In this document: piece by piece, positions 1 to 10,527 of the stretch | Position numbering within the stretch: position 1 is the stretch's first letter | Layout of the letters: every line of letters begins with the position of its first letter | DNA from: Bacteroidota bacterium | GTDB lineage: Bacteria; Bacteroidota; Bacteroidia; Bacteroidales; JAAUTT01 | Length of the DNA: 64,000 bases | Assembly (NCBI GenBank): GCA_030706405.1 | Contig: JAUZOO010000012.1 | Location: 1-64,000 of the forward strand | Reading direction: 5' to 3' | Position numbers and translations under genes: made by a program | The notes under the pieces: model-generated | The model's database searches: none | The model's input: the letters and a program-made list of their open reading frames with translations, nothing else | What the model was told of the DNA's origin: nothing

Positions 1-592
1 CTGCAAAGATAACTCCTCTTTTTTACTTTCCTAATAAAATCTCGTTTTATTTAAACTTTATTTCGGAGCGCTTTCGAGTTTGTTTAGGTTAGGTACATCC
101 TTCGTTGCCCATCTCCCTTCTCTTTACTGCTACAATATTTTTAAAGAACTTATTCCGTTTTTGCGGGTGCAAAGATAAGTAAACAGAATGCATATCTGCA
201 AATAATTATCTACCTAATTTCAATATATTTTCCAGGAATAAGCCCAATATATTATTTAATAGCTGTTTAACATAATCCTTCCAAAAGCATCCTTTTCGTT
301 AGCAAAAACTGTACATTGCCCATATTAAAAACAACTAAACTGTAATGCATTCATATTTAGGTATTTACTAAATTATAGCGATTTACACACAATATATTAT
401 ATATCATTTTCACAAAATATGAGCACAAAATATTAATAACCAGATTTATACATTTGGTAATCAAAAAACTATCCAAACTCAGATGTGTCCAATGAATATT
501 CTGATATAAAATTTACAATTAATATTAAACCCTTACCTCTATATTTAGTCAAATAAATAAAGTTTAAATTTACATGGGCAACTAGACTTATT
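1..592. other. AT-rich intergenic region upstream of the ECF sigma gene
   Basis: No gene is seen here on either strand. The left 200 bases carry two minus-strand promoter-like boxes pointing out of the window (described separately). From about 205 to 590 the DNA is very AT-rich with no stable hairpin or tRNA-like cloverleaf that I can recognise. No convincing TAnnTTTG box precedes the sigma gene; the nearest resemblance is TAAATTTA close to 565-575, with no good -33 partner. Confidence 0.6.
170..202 (-). promoter_or_regulatory. Bacteroidota-type promoter reading out of the window to the left
   Basis: On the minus strand a TTTG (199-202) is followed 21 bases later by TATCTTTG (170-177), an exact fit to the Bacteroidota -33/-7 pattern (TTTG, about 19-21 bases, TAnnTTTG). 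A second TATCTTTG lies at 4-11 on the same strand with a poor -33. The transcript would contain 'GTTCTTTAAAAATATTG' near 137-153, which resembles a boxA-like leader. The gene served lies beyond the left edge; a strongly expressed operon, perhaps rRNA, is a guess. Confidence 0.5.
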
Positions 593-1141
593 ATGATAGA
601 TTATACCGACAAAGAACTATTGTCGATTTTTCGTGATAACACCCAAAAGCATTACGCTTTCAATCTAATTGTTCGGAAATATTCTGAACGATTATATTGG
701 CACATCCGTAAATTAGTCATTAGCCATGACGACTCGGATGATATTCTTCAAAATACATTTATGAAAGTATGGAGCGGTCTGGATAATTTTAGAGAAGACT
801 CCCAACTTTATACTTGGCTTTACCGCATCGCAACAAACGAATCGTTATCCTTTTTAAATCAAAAAAAACGAAAATTCCTTCTTCCCTTGGTAGATGTAGA
901 ACGGCAGCTGTCTAACTATTTGGAATCAGACGAATACTTCTCGGGTGACGAATTACAGTTGAAGCTACAAAAAGCGATATTGACTCTTCCAGAAAAACAA
1001 CGTGTGGTATTTAACCTAAAATACTTTGAAGAAATGCAATATGAAGAAATGTCGGAAATATTAGAAACATCGGTAGGGGCATTAAAAGCGTCCTATCATC
1101 ATGCGGTGAAAAAAATAGAAAAATATATTAGAGAAATTTAA
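593..1141 (+). CDS. ECF-type RNA polymerase sigma factor (sigma-70 family)
   Basis: A 182-residue alternative sigma factor of the extracytoplasmic function type, which directs RNA polymerase to a small regulon, usually of envelope-stress genes. Region 2 covers about residues 20-90 (core-binding 'DDILQNTFMKVW' and the following 'YTWLYRIATNES' helix that meets the -10 element). Region 4, a helix-turn-helix, covers about 125-178, starting 'LPEKQRVVFNLKYFEE' and containing 'MSEILETSVGALKASYHHA'. Region 3 is absent, as in all ECF factors. The length is normal. It begins a three-gene plus-strand set with a membrane protein and a Spy-like exported protein, so an envelope signal is a reasonable inference. 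Its target promoters cannot be told from the sequence. Confidence 0.93.
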   Translation: MIDYTDKELLSIFRDNTQKHYAFNLIVRKYSERLYWHIRKLVISHDDSDDILQNTFMKVWSGLDNFREDSQLYTWLYRIATNESLSFLNQKKRKFLLPLVDVERQLSNYLESDEYFSGDELQLKLQKAILTLPEKQRVVFNLKYFEEMQYEEMSEILETSVGALKASYHHAVKKIEKYIREI

Positions 1142-1185
1142 ACCTTTGTTACTTTTATAAGTCCAAGTCTTGAATAGAAAGAAAA

Positions 1186-1647
1186 ATGAATGAATTTGAA
1201 GACATAAAACCAAATTTTGAGGGTATTAGTAAAGAAAATCCTTTCCAAACCCCCAATAATTACTTCGACAATTTTACCGCTAGAATGTCTGGTAAAATCA
1301 GTCAGCAAGAGACTTTGTTACATAAACCTCTATGGTTGACCCTTCCTTACCAAATTTCAACTGCAGTTGCCTTTACTTGTCTTGCAGTCTTGGTTTATAT
1401 AGGAATAACTAATTCGTTTTTTAATCATAAGAAACTCACTCCCTACGAAATTACCGAAGCATATAAATACGGTGCACTAAATGATTTAGACGAAGCTCAG
1501 CTAATTCAATTGGTAGCCAAAGTTGAATCGGAGAAACAATCAGGACAGGATTCTGTGAAAAAAAATCAAGAACAATATAAAAAAGAAATTATAGACTATC
1601 TATCGAAAGAAAATATCGACATAAACAGTATTATTGATGCTTTATAA
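1186..1647 (+). CDS. single-membrane-span protein, possible anti-sigma factor
   Basis: A 153-residue protein with no family that I recognise by sequence. An N-terminal soluble stretch of about 55 residues contains 'ENPFQTPNNYFDNF', a motif often found near the start of small Bacteroidota proteins placed after ECF sigma genes. One hydrophobic segment at about 62-82 is followed by a charged, helix-prone C-terminal part. This layout (cytoplasmic N-terminus, one span, outer domain) together with its position 44 bases after the sigma gene suggests an anti-sigma or sensor role. No zinc-binding anti-sigma motif (HxxxCxxC) is present, so the assignment is inference. The next gene follows within about 10 bases. 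Confidence 0.6.
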   Translation: MNEFEDIKPNFEGISKENPFQTPNNYFDNFTARMSGKISQQETLLHKPLWLTLPYQISTAVAFTCLAVLVYIGITNSFFNHKKLTPYEITEAYKYGALNDLDEAQLIQLVAKVESEKQSGQDSVKKNQEQYKKEIIDYLSKENIDINSIIDAL

Positions 1648-1657
1648 TTTATTCAGA

Positions 1658-2104
1658 ATGAAACTAAAAAAAGGCATATCTATCCTAGTCCTCATAGCCA
1701 TAAGCCTTGTATGGTCTGGCATTACGAAAGCCCAAACCGTCAAAGAACGGATTATTAGTAATATTGAAGCCCAAAGGGTTGCCTTTTTTACAGAACGAAT
1801 GAAATTAACCCCTGCGCAAGCTCAAAAATTCTGGCCTATTTATAACGAATATAACTTTAAACGTACGAAACTTACGGCTGAAGAGGCTAGACTTGTTAAC
1901 TATTTTAAAGAAAACTCAGCAACAATGTCCGAAAATGACATCGATGCTACCATAAAAAAGATTATTCAAACTAGGAAAGCCATTACCCTCCTATTCGAAA
2001 ATTATAACCAACGGTTCAGGCAAATACTTCCGGCCGATAAAGTTATGAAGTTGATCTTGGCAGAAGTTGAATTTCGGAGCGTCCTATTACAAAAAATAAA
2101 ATAA
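1658..2104 (+). CDS. exported Spy/CpxP-like (LTxxQ-type) periplasmic protein
   Basis: A 148-residue exported protein. The ATG at 1658 is chosen over one at 1634 because it puts the basic 'MKLKKG' directly before the hydrophobic signal segment, which ends at about 'SGITKAQ', and because it avoids overlap with the previous gene (stop at 1645-1647). The mature part is all helical and charged and carries 'MKLTPAQAQKFWPIYNEY', the LTxxQ-like repeat seen in Spy/CpxP periplasmic chaperones and zinc-resistance sensors. As the third gene after an ECF sigma factor, it may be a stress-regulated chaperone or the signal-sensing partner. A bidirectional hairpin follows directly. Confidence 0.72.
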   Translation: MKLKKGISILVLIAISLVWSGITKAQTVKERIISNIEAQRVAFFTERMKLTPAQAQKFWPIYNEYNFKRTKLTAEEARLVNYFKENSATMSENDIDATIKKIIQTRKAITLLFENYNQRFRQILPADKVMKLILAEVEFRSVLLQKIK

Positions 2105-2106
2105 AA

Positions 2107-2134
2107 AAACCGTCACCCGATAGGATGACGGTTT
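2107..2134. terminator. hairpin terminator between the sigma operon and eno
   Basis: A 9-bp perfect stem AAACCGTCA/TGACGGTTT (2107-2115 with 2126-2134) with a 10-base loop. On the minus strand it is followed by a run of T, so it is a good intrinsic terminator for eno. In the plus direction the tail is weaker. Confidence 0.85.
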
Positions 2135-2154
2135 CAATAATTTCCAATAGCAAA

Positions 2155-3453
<1,299 letters not shown>

Positions 3454-3460
3454 TTAAACT

Positions 3461-3494
3461 AAAAAAAGGGATAAGGTTTTACACCATATCCCTT
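3461..3494 (-). terminator. intrinsic terminator of the ribosomal protein cluster
   Basis: Stem AAGGGATA/TATCCCTT (3466-3473 with 3487-3494), with inner G-C pairs possible in the loop. Read on the minus strand it is followed by seven T residues. It lies just after rplQ, the last gene of the cluster, and before eno. Confidence 0.85.
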
Positions 3495-3520
3495 CATGAT
3501 ATTGAAGATAAAAAAAGCTT

Positions 3521-4033
3521 TTATTCTTTACTTTCAGTTGCTTCCGATGAAGCATCTTCAACTTTAGCTTCAGCTACAGGAGCAGCAGAAACTTCAGCTT
3601 TCTTTTTAGTACTTCCACCACGTCTGCTTTTCTTAGCAGCTGCCTTGGCTTTAGTAGCTGTAGCAAGCATGTTTTCGTTATAATCAACCAATTCGATAAT
3701 ACACATATCAGCATTATCACCTTGGCGGAAACCAGTCTTTAAAATTCTGGTATAACCACCGGGGCGGTTCATTATTTTAGGAGAAACTTCCCTGAATAAT
3801 TCGTTAACAGCGTTTTTATCTTGAAGATAGCTAAAAACGACACGACGAGAATGGGTTGTGTCTTCTTTCGATTTGGTAATAAGAGGTTCAACATAAATTC
3901 TCAACGATTTTGCCTTAGCAATAGTAGTTGAAATCCTTTTATGAAGAATGAGCGAAGATGCCATGTTCGAAAGCATTGCTTTACGATGCGAGCTAGTTCT
4001 GCCCAGGTGATTAACCTTTACTAAATGTCTCAT
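3521..4033 (-). CDS. rplQ: 50S ribosomal protein L17
   Basis: Large-subunit protein at the peptide exit side. The first ~115 residues are the conserved L17 core ('[20 protein letters not shown]', '[20 protein letters not shown]', '[19 protein letters not shown]'). The remaining ~50 residues form an Ala/Lys/Glu-rich tail that is not part of the core; such tails are usual in Bacteroidota, and the protein is 170 residues against 115-130 in many other bacteria. It is the last gene of the cluster, just after rpoA, as in the classic alpha operon. Confidence 0.98.
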   Translation of the reverse strand: MRHLVKVNHLGRTSSHRKAMLSNMASSLILHKRISTTIAKAKSLRIYVEPLITKSKEDTTHSRRVVFSYLQDKNAVNELFREVSPKIMNRPGGYTRILKTGFRQGDNADMCIIELVDYNENMLATATKAKAAAKKSRRGGSTKKKAEVSAAPVAEAKVEDASSEATESKE

Positions 4034-4038
4034 TTCTG

Positions 4039-5031
4039 TTATTCCTTGTCAAGTTTATACTTTACAATATCCATCCCAAACGATAAATTCATCGAATCGA
4101 GCAGTGCATCAAGCTCTGTTAACGACTTTTTACCAAAATTACGGAATTTAAGAAGATCGTTTTTGTTAAATTTAACCAAATCACCCAGTGTTTCAACTTC
4201 TGCTGCTTTCAAACAGTTGAGCGCACGAACCGAAAGGTCCATGTCAACTAATTTTGTCTTCAGGAGTTGACGCATGTGCAATACTTCTTCGTCGAATTCC
4301 TCGTTTGCATACTTTTCTTCCGAATCAAGCGTAATTTTCTCGTCGGAGAAAAGCATGAAGTGATATATTAATATTTTTGCGGCTTCCTTTAATGCTTCCT
4401 TAGGTGCAATAGAACCATCAGTTTTCACCTCCATGATAAGCTTTTCATAGTCAGTCTTTTGTTCTACACGATAGTTCTCAACTGAATACTTAACATTTTT
4501 AATTGGAGTGTGGATAGAATCGATAGCGATAAGGCCAAATTCAGCTTCAGCGGGACGATTTTCTTCAGATGGTACATACCCACGTCCTTTACGAACGTTA
4601 AGCTCCATTTGAAGTTTAACCGAAGGTTCCATATGGCAGATTACCAGCTCAGGATTGAGCACTTTGAAATTGCTCAGGAACTTGTTCAGGTCTCCTGCTT
4701 TTAACTCAGATTGACCACTGATAGTGATATTAATTTTTTCACCATCAATATCCTCAACCTGCTTTTTAAACCTTACTTGTTTCAGGTTTAATATGATTTC
4801 GGTTACATCTTCTACAACGCCTGTAATGGTTGAGAACTCATGGTCAACACCTTCAATACGGATTGAGGTGATGGCATATCCTTCGAGCGACGACAGAAGG
4901 ATCCGTCTCAGGGCATTACCAACCGTTATAGCATACCCGGGCTCCAATGGACGAAACTCAAATTTTCCCTGAAAATCATCTGCTTCGAGCATTACAACCT
5001 TATCAGGCTTCTGAAACGCTAATATTGCCAT
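4039..5031 (-). CDS. rpoA: DNA-directed RNA polymerase subunit alpha
   Basis: Scaffold of RNA polymerase assembly and docking site for activators and UP elements. At 330 residues it has the normal two-domain layout: the dimerising N-terminal domain (about 1-235, with '[20 protein letters not shown]' and '[13 protein letters not shown]') and the DNA-binding C-terminal domain (about 255-320, with '[20 protein letters not shown]' and '[12 protein letters not shown]'). It lies between rpsD and rplQ with gaps of 15 and 5 bases, as in the alpha operon. Confidence 0.99.
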   Translation of the reverse strand: MAILAFQKPDKVVMLEADDFQGKFEFRPLEPGYAITVGNALRRILLSSLEGYAITSIRIEGVDHEFSTITGVVEDVTEIILNLKQVRFKKQVEDIDGEKINITISGQSELKAGDLNKFLSNFKVLNPELVICHMEPSVKLQMELNVRKGRGYVPSEENRPAEAEFGLIAIDSIHTPIKNVKYSVENYRVEQKTDYEKLIMEVKTDGSIAPKEALKEAAKILIYHFMLFSDEKITLDSEEKYANEEFDEEVLHMRQLLKTKLVDMDLSVRALNCLKAAEVETLGDLVKFNKNDLLKFRNFGKKSLTELDALLDSMNLSFGMDIVKYKLDKE

Positions 5032-5046
5032 AAAAGAAGTATTATT

Positions 5047-5655
5047 TTATTTTGAATATAATTCAACGATCAACTGTTCCTTAATGTTTTCAGGAATATC
5101 GGTACGTTCTGGTACATTTAAGAATTTACCAGCTAATGAAGCTGCATCCCATTCGAGCCATGAATAAATGCTCTTTTTGGTTGCACCCAGTGAGTTGGTA
5201 ACAACTTCAAGTGATTTTGATTTTTCACGAACGCCTACAATATCACCTGCTTTTACAGTGTAAGAAGGAATGTTTACAACATGTCCATTTACAACAATAT
5301 GACGGTGGCCTACTAACTGGCGAGCAGCTGCACGACTTGGAGCAATGCCAAGACGATAAACCACATTATCTAACCGTGATTCAAGTAACTGAAGTAATAC
5401 TTCACCGGTTACTCCTTTATGACGTTGAGCTTTATCAAAAATATTTGCAAATTGACGTTCCAATACACCATATGTGTATTTAGCTTTTTGTTTTTCCATC
5501 AATTGCGTGCCATACTCAGATGTTTTTTTCCTCTTTTTGGCTAATCCATGTTGTCCGGGAGGAAAATTCTTTTTTTCAAGGGTTTTGTCAGCACCGAAAA
5601 TCGGTTCTCCAAATTTTCTTGCAATCTTGGTCTTTGGTCCTGTATATCTTGCCAT
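5047..5655 (-). CDS. rpsD: 30S ribosomal protein S4
   Basis: Primary 16S rRNA-binding protein that starts assembly of the 30S body and helps control decoding accuracy. At 202 residues, the S4 RNA-binding domain sits at about 92-155 ('[20 protein letters not shown]', '[14 protein letters not shown]'). The N-terminal region has no cysteine cluster, so it is the zinc-free form. In E. coli, S4 also represses the alpha operon; whether that holds here cannot be seen. Confidence 0.99.
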   Translation of the reverse strand: MARYTGPKTKIARKFGEPIFGADKTLEKKNFPPGQHGLAKKRKKTSEYGTQLMEKQKAKYTYGVLERQFANIFDKAQRHKGVTGEVLLQLLESRLDNVVYRLGIAPSRAAARQLVGHRHIVVNGHVVNIPSYTVKAGDIVGVREKSKSLEVVTNSLGATKKSIYSWLEWDAASLAGKFLNVPERTDIPENIKEQLIVELYSK

Positions 5656-5688
5656 GATTATGTTAGATTGACTAAAAATCGTAAATTA

Positions 5689-6078
5689 TTAAACTCTTCT
5701 TCTTTTTGCAGGTCTGCAACCGTTATGTGGCATAGGGGTTACATCTACAATTTCGGTAACTTCTATTCCTGCTCCGTGAATAGTACGGATAGCTGATTCA
5801 CGACCTGATCCTGGGCCTTTTACAAAAGCCTTAACCTTACGCAAACCAAGGTCATAAGCAACCTTTGCGCACTCAGAGGCTGCCATTTGAGCAGCATACG
5901 GAGTATTTTTCTTCGATCCTTTAAATCCCATTTTACCAGCAGACGACCAGGAGATAACCTGACCGGCAGTATTGGTAAGGGAAACAATAATATTGTTAAA
6001 GGAAGCATGAATATGAGCCTGACCGGCTGGCTCAACTTTTACAACTTTTTTCTTCGTTGTCCCTGTCTTTTTTGCCAT
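5689..6078 (-). CDS. rpsK: 30S ribosomal protein S11
   Basis: Platform protein of the small subunit that contacts the mRNA exit region. The 129-residue length is normal, and the conserved C-terminal signature '[18 protein letters not shown]' is intact. '[20 protein letters not shown]' is also typical. It lies between rpsM and rpsD, as in the alpha operon. Confidence 0.99.
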   Translation of the reverse strand: MAKKTGTTKKKVVKVEPAGQAHIHASFNNIIVSLTNTAGQVISWSSAGKMGFKGSKKNTPYAAQMAASECAKVAYDLGLRKVKAFVKGPGSGRESAIRTIHGAGIEVTEIVDVTPMPHNGCRPAKRRRV

Positions 6079-6092
6079 AATTCTAATTACTC

Positions 6093-6470
6093 TTATTTAG
6101 TCGCCTTCTTTTTATTTGCAATAGTCTTTTTCTTACCTTTTCTGGTACGAGCATTGTTCTTTGTGCGTTGACCATTCACTGGTAAACCCAGACGGTGACG
6201 AACACCTCGATAACAACCGATATCCATCAATCGCTTGATGTTAAGTTGAACGGTTGAACGTAATTCTCCCTCAACTTTAAACTGGCTATTAATAATTGCA
6301 CGGATTTTGGCTAATTGATCGTCATTCCAATCGGCTACTTTTACGTTTTTATCGATACCGGCCTCTGCCAATATTTTATTAGCCGAATTGCGACCAATTC
6401 CAAAGATGTAGGTTAGACCTATCTCTCCTCTTTTATTTTTGGGTAAATCTACACCAGCTATTCTTGCCAT
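6093..6470 (-). CDS. rpsM: 30S ribosomal protein S13
   Basis: Head protein of the small subunit that bridges to L5 (bridge B1b) and contacts P-site tRNA through its basic tail. It has 125 residues with '[20 protein letters not shown]' at the start, '[16 protein letters not shown]' (helix-hairpin-helix) and the signature '[18 protein letters not shown]' near the end. It is followed directly by rpsK. Confidence 0.99.
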   Translation of the reverse strand: MARIAGVDLPKNKRGEIGLTYIFGIGRNSANKILAEAGIDKNVKVADWNDDQLAKIRAIINSQFKVEGELRSTVQLNIKRLMDIGCYRGVRHRLGLPVNGQRTKNNARTRKGKKKTIANKKKATK

Positions 6471-6492
6471 ATTTTATTAATAAATTAAATAT

Positions 6493-6609
6493 TTAACCCT
6501 GACGCATTTTAAATTTGGGATTCTTTTTACAAATCACGTACAACCGGCCTTTTCTTCTTACGATTTTGCAATCTTCAGATCTCTTTTTAATAGAAGCTCT
6601 TACTTTCAT
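6493..6609 (-). CDS. rpmJ: 50S ribosomal protein L36 (zinc-ligand-poor form)
   Basis: A 38-residue large-subunit protein that begins [19 protein letters not shown] and ends KFKMRQG; it is too short for most gene finders. The canonical L36 zinc site is Cys11, Cys14, Cys27 and a histidine near 32-33. Here Cys14 and Cys27 remain, but position 11 is serine and the histidine is absent, so zinc binding is not expected. That is the pattern usual in Bacteroidota. Its place between infA and rpsM is the standard one. Confidence 0.96.
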   Translation of the reverse strand: MKVRASIKKRSEDCKIVRRKGRLYVICKKNPKFKMRQG

Positions 6610-6617
6610 TGTTTTAA

Positions 6618-6836
6618 TTATTTATATCTGAATGTAATCCTACCTTTTGTTAAATCATATGGCGACATTTCCACCTTTACCCTGTCTCCAGGAAGAATTT
6701 TAATGTAATTCATTCGCATTTTACCGGATATATGAGCAGTAATAACATGCCCATTTTCTAATTCAACCCGGAACATTGCGTTTGACAATGCCTCTATGAT
6801 AGTTCCATCTTGTTCGATAGACTGTTGTTTTGACAT
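6618..6836 (-). CDS. infA: translation initiation factor IF-1
   Basis: An S1/OB-fold protein that occupies the A site of the 30S subunit during initiation and helps IF-2 and IF-3. 72 residues, with '[20 protein letters not shown]', '[20 protein letters not shown]' and '[13 protein letters not shown]', all typical. It is placed 8 bases after map and before rpmJ. Confidence 0.99.
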   Translation of the reverse strand: MSKQQSIEQDGTIIEALSNAMFRVELENGHVITAHISGKMRMNYIKILPGDRVKVEMSPYDLTKGRITFRYK

Positions 6837-6844
6837 CTAAACTA

Positions 6845-7618
6845 TTATTTGTTCAATACTTCTTCAATTTTTTCGAAACTCGAGAGAAAAACAGACTTCC
6901 CTTCTTTTACAGCAACTGGCAACTCAAAATGAGCTGAAGGCTTTCTGTCTTTGGTTCGTACCGTCCATCCATCATTTTCCTGAACTATATTCTTTGAACC
7001 CATATTAATCATAGGCTCTATACAAATTGTTTGGTTTTTCAATAATTTAGGACCTGTACCTTTACGCCCATAGTTAGGTACTTCTGGTTTTTCATGAAGA
7101 TTAGTCCCTATACCATGCCCTACCATTTCTCGCACCACTGAAAACCCATTCGATTCCGCATGCTGCTGAATTACAGCTCCTACATCCCCTAATCGGTTAC
7201 CTTCAATGGCTTTTTCTGCCCCGATAAAAAGACAAGCCTTAGTTACATTCAACAATTTTCGAACTTCATCTGAGATATTTCCGACAGCGAATGTATATGC
7301 ACAATCCCCGTGATAGCCATTAAGTATAGCTCCGCAATCAACAGATAAGATATCTCCTTCTTTCAATTCCTCATCAGAAGGAATACCATGCACTACCTGA
7401 CAATTTACAGAAGTACATAAAGTATTAGGAAATCCACCATATCCTAAAAAGCTCGGGATTCCTCCATGTGACCGAATAAAATCTTCGGCAACACGATCCA
7501 AAAACTTAGTTGTAACACCCGGCTGAATCAACTTCGCAAGTTCTGCTAATGTGCTAGTTACGAGCAAATTACTTTGCTTCATCAACTCTATTTCTTCATC
7601 GGTTTTACAGAGATTCAT
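6845..7618 (-). CDS. map: methionine aminopeptidase, type I
   Basis: Removes the initiator methionine from new proteins; a cytoplasmic di-metal M24 peptidase. The metal ligands are visible in 'LSVDCGAILNGYHGDCAYTF' (two Asp), 'GHGIGTNLHEKPEVPNYG' (His), 'TICIEPMINMG' (Glu) and 'DRKPSAHFE' (Glu). I use the ATG at 7618 rather than the longer reading frame from a TTG at 7630, because the ATG version starts 'MNLCKTDEEIELMKQSNLLV', which lines up with the normal family N-terminus. It follows secY directly without adk, the Bacteroidota arrangement. Confidence 0.95.
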   Translation of the reverse strand: MNLCKTDEEIELMKQSNLLVTSTLAELAKLIQPGVTTKFLDRVAEDFIRSHGGIPSFLGYGGFPNTLCTSVNCQVVHGIPSDEELKEGDILSVDCGAILNGYHGDCAYTFAVGNISDEVRKLLNVTKACLFIGAEKAIEGNRLGDVGAVIQQHAESNGFSVVREMVGHGIGTNLHEKPEVPNYGRKGTGPKLLKNQTICIEPMINMGSKNIVQENDGWTVRTKDRKPSAHFELPVAVKEGKSVFLSSFEKIEEVLNK

Positions 7619-7638
7619 CAAAGAACGCAAATATAATA

Positions 7639-8970
7639 TTAAATTGAACCTGACCTACCTTTTATTCGACCAGATTTCATTAATCCATCGTAATGACGCA
7701 TTAATAGGTGACTTTCAATCTGTTGCAGAGTATCAAGTACAACACCTACCATAATTAATAGCGTAGTTCCACCATAAAAATGAGCAAATTGATTACTAAT
7801 GCCTGAAATCATTGCAAAGGCAGGTAAAATAGCTACCAATGCGAGAAACATAGACCCCGGTAAAGTAATTCTCGACATTATAGTGTCAAGAAATTCAACT
7901 GTTTTTCTCCCTGGTTTGACCCCTGGAATAAATCCACCATTCTTCTTCATATCCTCTGCCATTTGAGTAGGATTAATCGTAATAGCAGTATAAAAATATG
8001 TAAAAAGAATAATCAAAATTGCAAACACAAAATTATACCAAAAACCTGTAAAGTTAGCAAACGCAGCAGCAAATCCTTTTAAAGATTCAGCATTTGCAAA
8101 TCCGGCAACCGTAATCGGGATAAACATCAATGCCTGAGCGAAGATGATAGGCATAACTCCTGCAGCATTTACTTTTAAGGGAATATACTGGCGTACACCT
8201 CCATATTGCTTATTTCCTACAATTCGTTTTGCATACTGTACAGGAATCTTGCGGGTCCCTTGAACCAATAGAATTGTTAACAAGATAACCACAAAAAGCA
8301 TCACTATTTCAACCAACAATGCAACTAATCCACCTCCATTTACTTCGAGACGAGATACAAACTCAGAAGCAAATGCAAATGGTAGACGGGCTATAATACC
8401 AATCATAATGATAAGCGAAATACCATTTCCGATACCTTTATCTGTAATTCGTTCGCCGAGCCACATCACAAAAATTGTCCCACAGGTCAAAATAACAACC
8501 GAAGAGATTGTGAAGAAGGATGACTTAATAATAAATGCAGATTCCGGTATCTGAGCGTGTAAATTAGCAACATATCCGGGAGCCTGGAGGCACAATATAA
8601 GTACCGTAAGATACCTAGTAATCTGGTTAATTCTACGACGCCCGCTTTCCCCTTCACGTTGCAATCTCTGAAAATAAGGAACTGCAATGGTTAATAGTTG
8701 TATAACGATAGATGCAGAAATATAAGGCATAATTCCCAAGGCAAAAACTGAAGCATGAGAAAAAGCTCCTCCCGAGAACATGTCTAATAACCCAAGAACG
8801 CCCTCTGAAGTTTGCTTTTTAAGTCCAGCTAACTGATTGGGGTCTATTCCAGGAAGGGTAACATACGACCCTAACCGATAAATTAAAAGAATCCCAAGGG
8901 TATAAAAAATTCGTACCCTGAGATCCTCAATTTTATAAATATTCTTAAGAGTTTGAATAAAGGCCTTCAT
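7639..8970 (-). CDS. secY: protein translocase subunit SecY
   Basis: Channel-forming core of the Sec translocon in the inner membrane. 443 residues with ten predicted membrane segments. The plug/first-helix region 'LPGIDPNQLAGL', the signature 'ALGIMPYISASIVIQLLTI' and the cytoplasmic loop 'NPTQMAEDMKKNGGFIPGVK' are all present. It lies between rplO and map in the spc part of the cluster. SecE and SecG are not in this window. Confidence 0.99.
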   Translation of the reverse strand: MKAFIQTLKNIYKIEDLRVRIFYTLGILLIYRLGSYVTLPGIDPNQLAGLKKQTSEGVLGLLDMFSGGAFSHASVFALGIMPYISASIVIQLLTIAVPYFQRLQREGESGRRRINQITRYLTVLILCLQAPGYVANLHAQIPESAFIIKSSFFTISSVVILTCGTIFVMWLGERITDKGIGNGISLIIMIGIIARLPFAFASEFVSRLEVNGGGLVALLVEIVMLFVVILLTILLVQGTRKIPVQYAKRIVGNKQYGGVRQYIPLKVNAAGVMPIIFAQALMFIPITVAGFANAESLKGFAAAFANFTGFWYNFVFAILIILFTYFYTAITINPTQMAEDMKKNGGFIPGVKPGRKTVEFLDTIMSRITLPGSMFLALVAILPAFAMISGISNQFAHFYGGTTLLIMVGVVLDTLQQIESHLLMRHYDGLMKSGRIKGRSGSI

Positions 8971-8974
8971 TAAA

Positions 8975-9424
8975 CTACAGTATTATAGCGGTTCCTTGTA
9001 ATGCTTCAATTGCCTCTTGTGCTGATTTAGAAAAAGCATGTGCTTTAACTTCAAGTTTCTGGGTCAGCTTACCATCTCCCAAAATTTTTACCAACATATT
9101 TTTAGGAACCAACCCTGCATCGGTCAAAGTTTGAACATCAATACTGGTAATACCGGTTTCCTTAGCTAAATCTTCAATAACCTGAATATTAATGGCCTTA
9201 TATTCTACACGATTGATGTTTTTAAACCCGAATTTAGGCAAACGACGCTGTATAGGCATCTGACCACCTTCAAAACCAATCTTCTGCGAATAGCCGGATA
9301 CTGCTTTCTGCCCTTTATGTCCACGTGTTGAAGTTCCGCCTCTTCCGCTTCCTTGTCCGCGGCCTTTGCGTTTTCCTTCTTTGTGAGTGGCACCAGTGGC
9401 AGGTCTTAAGCTACTTAAATCCAT
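8975..9424 (-). CDS. rplO: 50S ribosomal protein L15
   Basis: Large-subunit protein that buries a long basic Gly/Arg/Lys-rich N-terminal extension in 23S rRNA ('GKRKGRGQGSGRGGTSTRG') and folds into a globular C-terminal half (about 75-149). At 149 residues its length is normal. It stops 4 bases before secY, the usual order. Confidence 0.99.
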   Translation of the reverse strand: MDLSSLRPATGATHKEGKRKGRGQGSGRGGTSTRGHKGQKAVSGYSQKIGFEGGQMPIQRRLPKFGFKNINRVEYKAINIQVIEDLAKETGITSIDVQTLTDAGLVPKNMLVKILGDGKLTQKLEVKAHAFSKSAQEAIEALQGTAIIL

Positions 9425-9447
9425 GATACAGATAGTGTTATAATGTT

Positions 9448-9627
9448 TTAAATATTTTCAACTACTACTAAATGCTTTACTTTTTCAACCATACCTACTA
9501 TTGCAGGAGTAGCCTCCTTTTCAACAGTGCTATTAGTTTTCCGTAAACCTAAAGCCTTCAATGTTTCTCTCTGGCGTTTGGTATGACCACTTAAACCTTT
9601 GGTCTGGGTAATTTTTATCTTAGCCAT
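9448..9627 (-). CDS. rpmD: 50S ribosomal protein L30
   Basis: A 59-residue large-subunit protein, read as [20 protein letters not shown]... ending in KHLVVVENI. The '[11 protein letters not shown]' start, '[13 protein letters not shown]' and the hydrophobic C-terminal strand are typical of L30. It fits exactly between rpsE and rplO, where L30 belongs, with gaps of 5 and 23 bases. Confidence 0.96.
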   Translation of the reverse strand: MAKIKITQTKGLSGHTKRQRETLKALGLRKTNSTVEKEATPAIVGMVEKVKHLVVVENI

Positions 9628-9632
9628 AGTTA

Positions 9633-10148
9633 TTATCCGTTAAAAACTTTATTCATACTAATGCCTCGTTGCTGCGATACAGTGTAAGCATCACGCAATT
9701 CGGTTAAAGCTTCAAAGGTTGCCTTTACAAGATTGTGAGGATTCGAAGAACCTTTGGATTTAGCCAAAACATCTTTAATACCAACACTTTCCAATACTGC
9801 ACGCATAGCACCCCCAGCTTTAACACCTGTACCACCCGAAGCAGGTTTCAGGAAAACCTGAGCGCCGCCAAATTTAGCAATTTGTTCGTGAGGAATAGTA
9901 TGTTTTATGATAGGAACTTTAATTAAATTTTTCTTGGCATCTTCAATACCTTTAGAAATGGCGGTAGTTACTTCATTAGCTTTACCGAGACCATATCCTA
10001 CGATACCATTTTCGTTACCAACAACTACGATAGCAGAAAAACTAAATGTACGCCCCCCTTTGGTAACTTTTGTTACACGCTGGATACTTACAAGTCTGTC
10101 TTTAAGCTCTAAATCAGTTGTTTTTACTTTGCGAATACTTGTTGACAT
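9633..10148 (-). CDS. rpsE: 30S ribosomal protein S5
   Basis: Small-subunit protein near the decoding centre and mRNA entry. 171 residues: an N-terminal dsRBD-like domain containing '[20 protein letters not shown]', the S5 signature region '[20 protein letters not shown]', and a C-terminal domain with '[19 protein letters not shown]'. Conserved residues around the error-restrictive loop look normal. Confidence 0.99.
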   Translation of the reverse strand: MSTSIRKVKTTDLELKDRLVSIQRVTKVTKGGRTFSFSAIVVVGNENGIVGYGLGKANEVTTAISKGIEDAKKNLIKVPIIKHTIPHEQIAKFGGAQVFLKPASGGTGVKAGGAMRAVLESVGIKDVLAKSKGSSNPHNLVKATFEALTELRDAYTVSQQRGISMNKVFNG

Positions 10149-10154
10149 AGTTTA

Positions 10155-10511
10155 TTAGAATTTAAGGCCACCTTCTCTGGCAGCGTCAGCTAATGATTTT
10201 ACTCTTCCGTGATATAAGTAACCGTTTCTGTCGAAAACAACTGTGGAAATTCCTTTTTCAAGTGCTTTCTCAGCAATCAGTTTGCCAACAAGCTTAGCCT
10301 GTTCAATCTTGTTAACTTTCTGTGCAGAAATTTCCTTTACTGCCGAAGAAGTTGCAAGAAGAGTTTTTCCTGTCTGATCGTCGATCAGTTGTACATAAAT
10401 GCCCTTATTGCTTCTGAAAACTGACATTCTGGGCGTTTCGCCGGTACCGGAAATTGTCTTCCGGATCCGCATTTTTATTCTTAATCTACTTTCGCGCTTA
10501 GTTAAAGCCAT
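10155..10511 (-). CDS. rplR: 50S ribosomal protein L18
   Basis: Binds 5S rRNA and anchors it in the central protuberance together with L5. 118 residues, basic N-terminus, with '[20 protein letters not shown]' and the closing '[16 protein letters not shown]', both family-typical. It lies between rplF and rpsE. Confidence 0.99.
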   Translation of the reverse strand: MALTKRESRLRIKMRIRKTISGTGETPRMSVFRSNKGIYVQLIDDQTGKTLLATSSAVKEISAQKVNKIEQAKLVGKLIAEKALEKGISTVVFDRNGYLYHGRVKSLADAAREGGLKF

Positions 10512-10527
10512 AGCTCAAATAATTATC

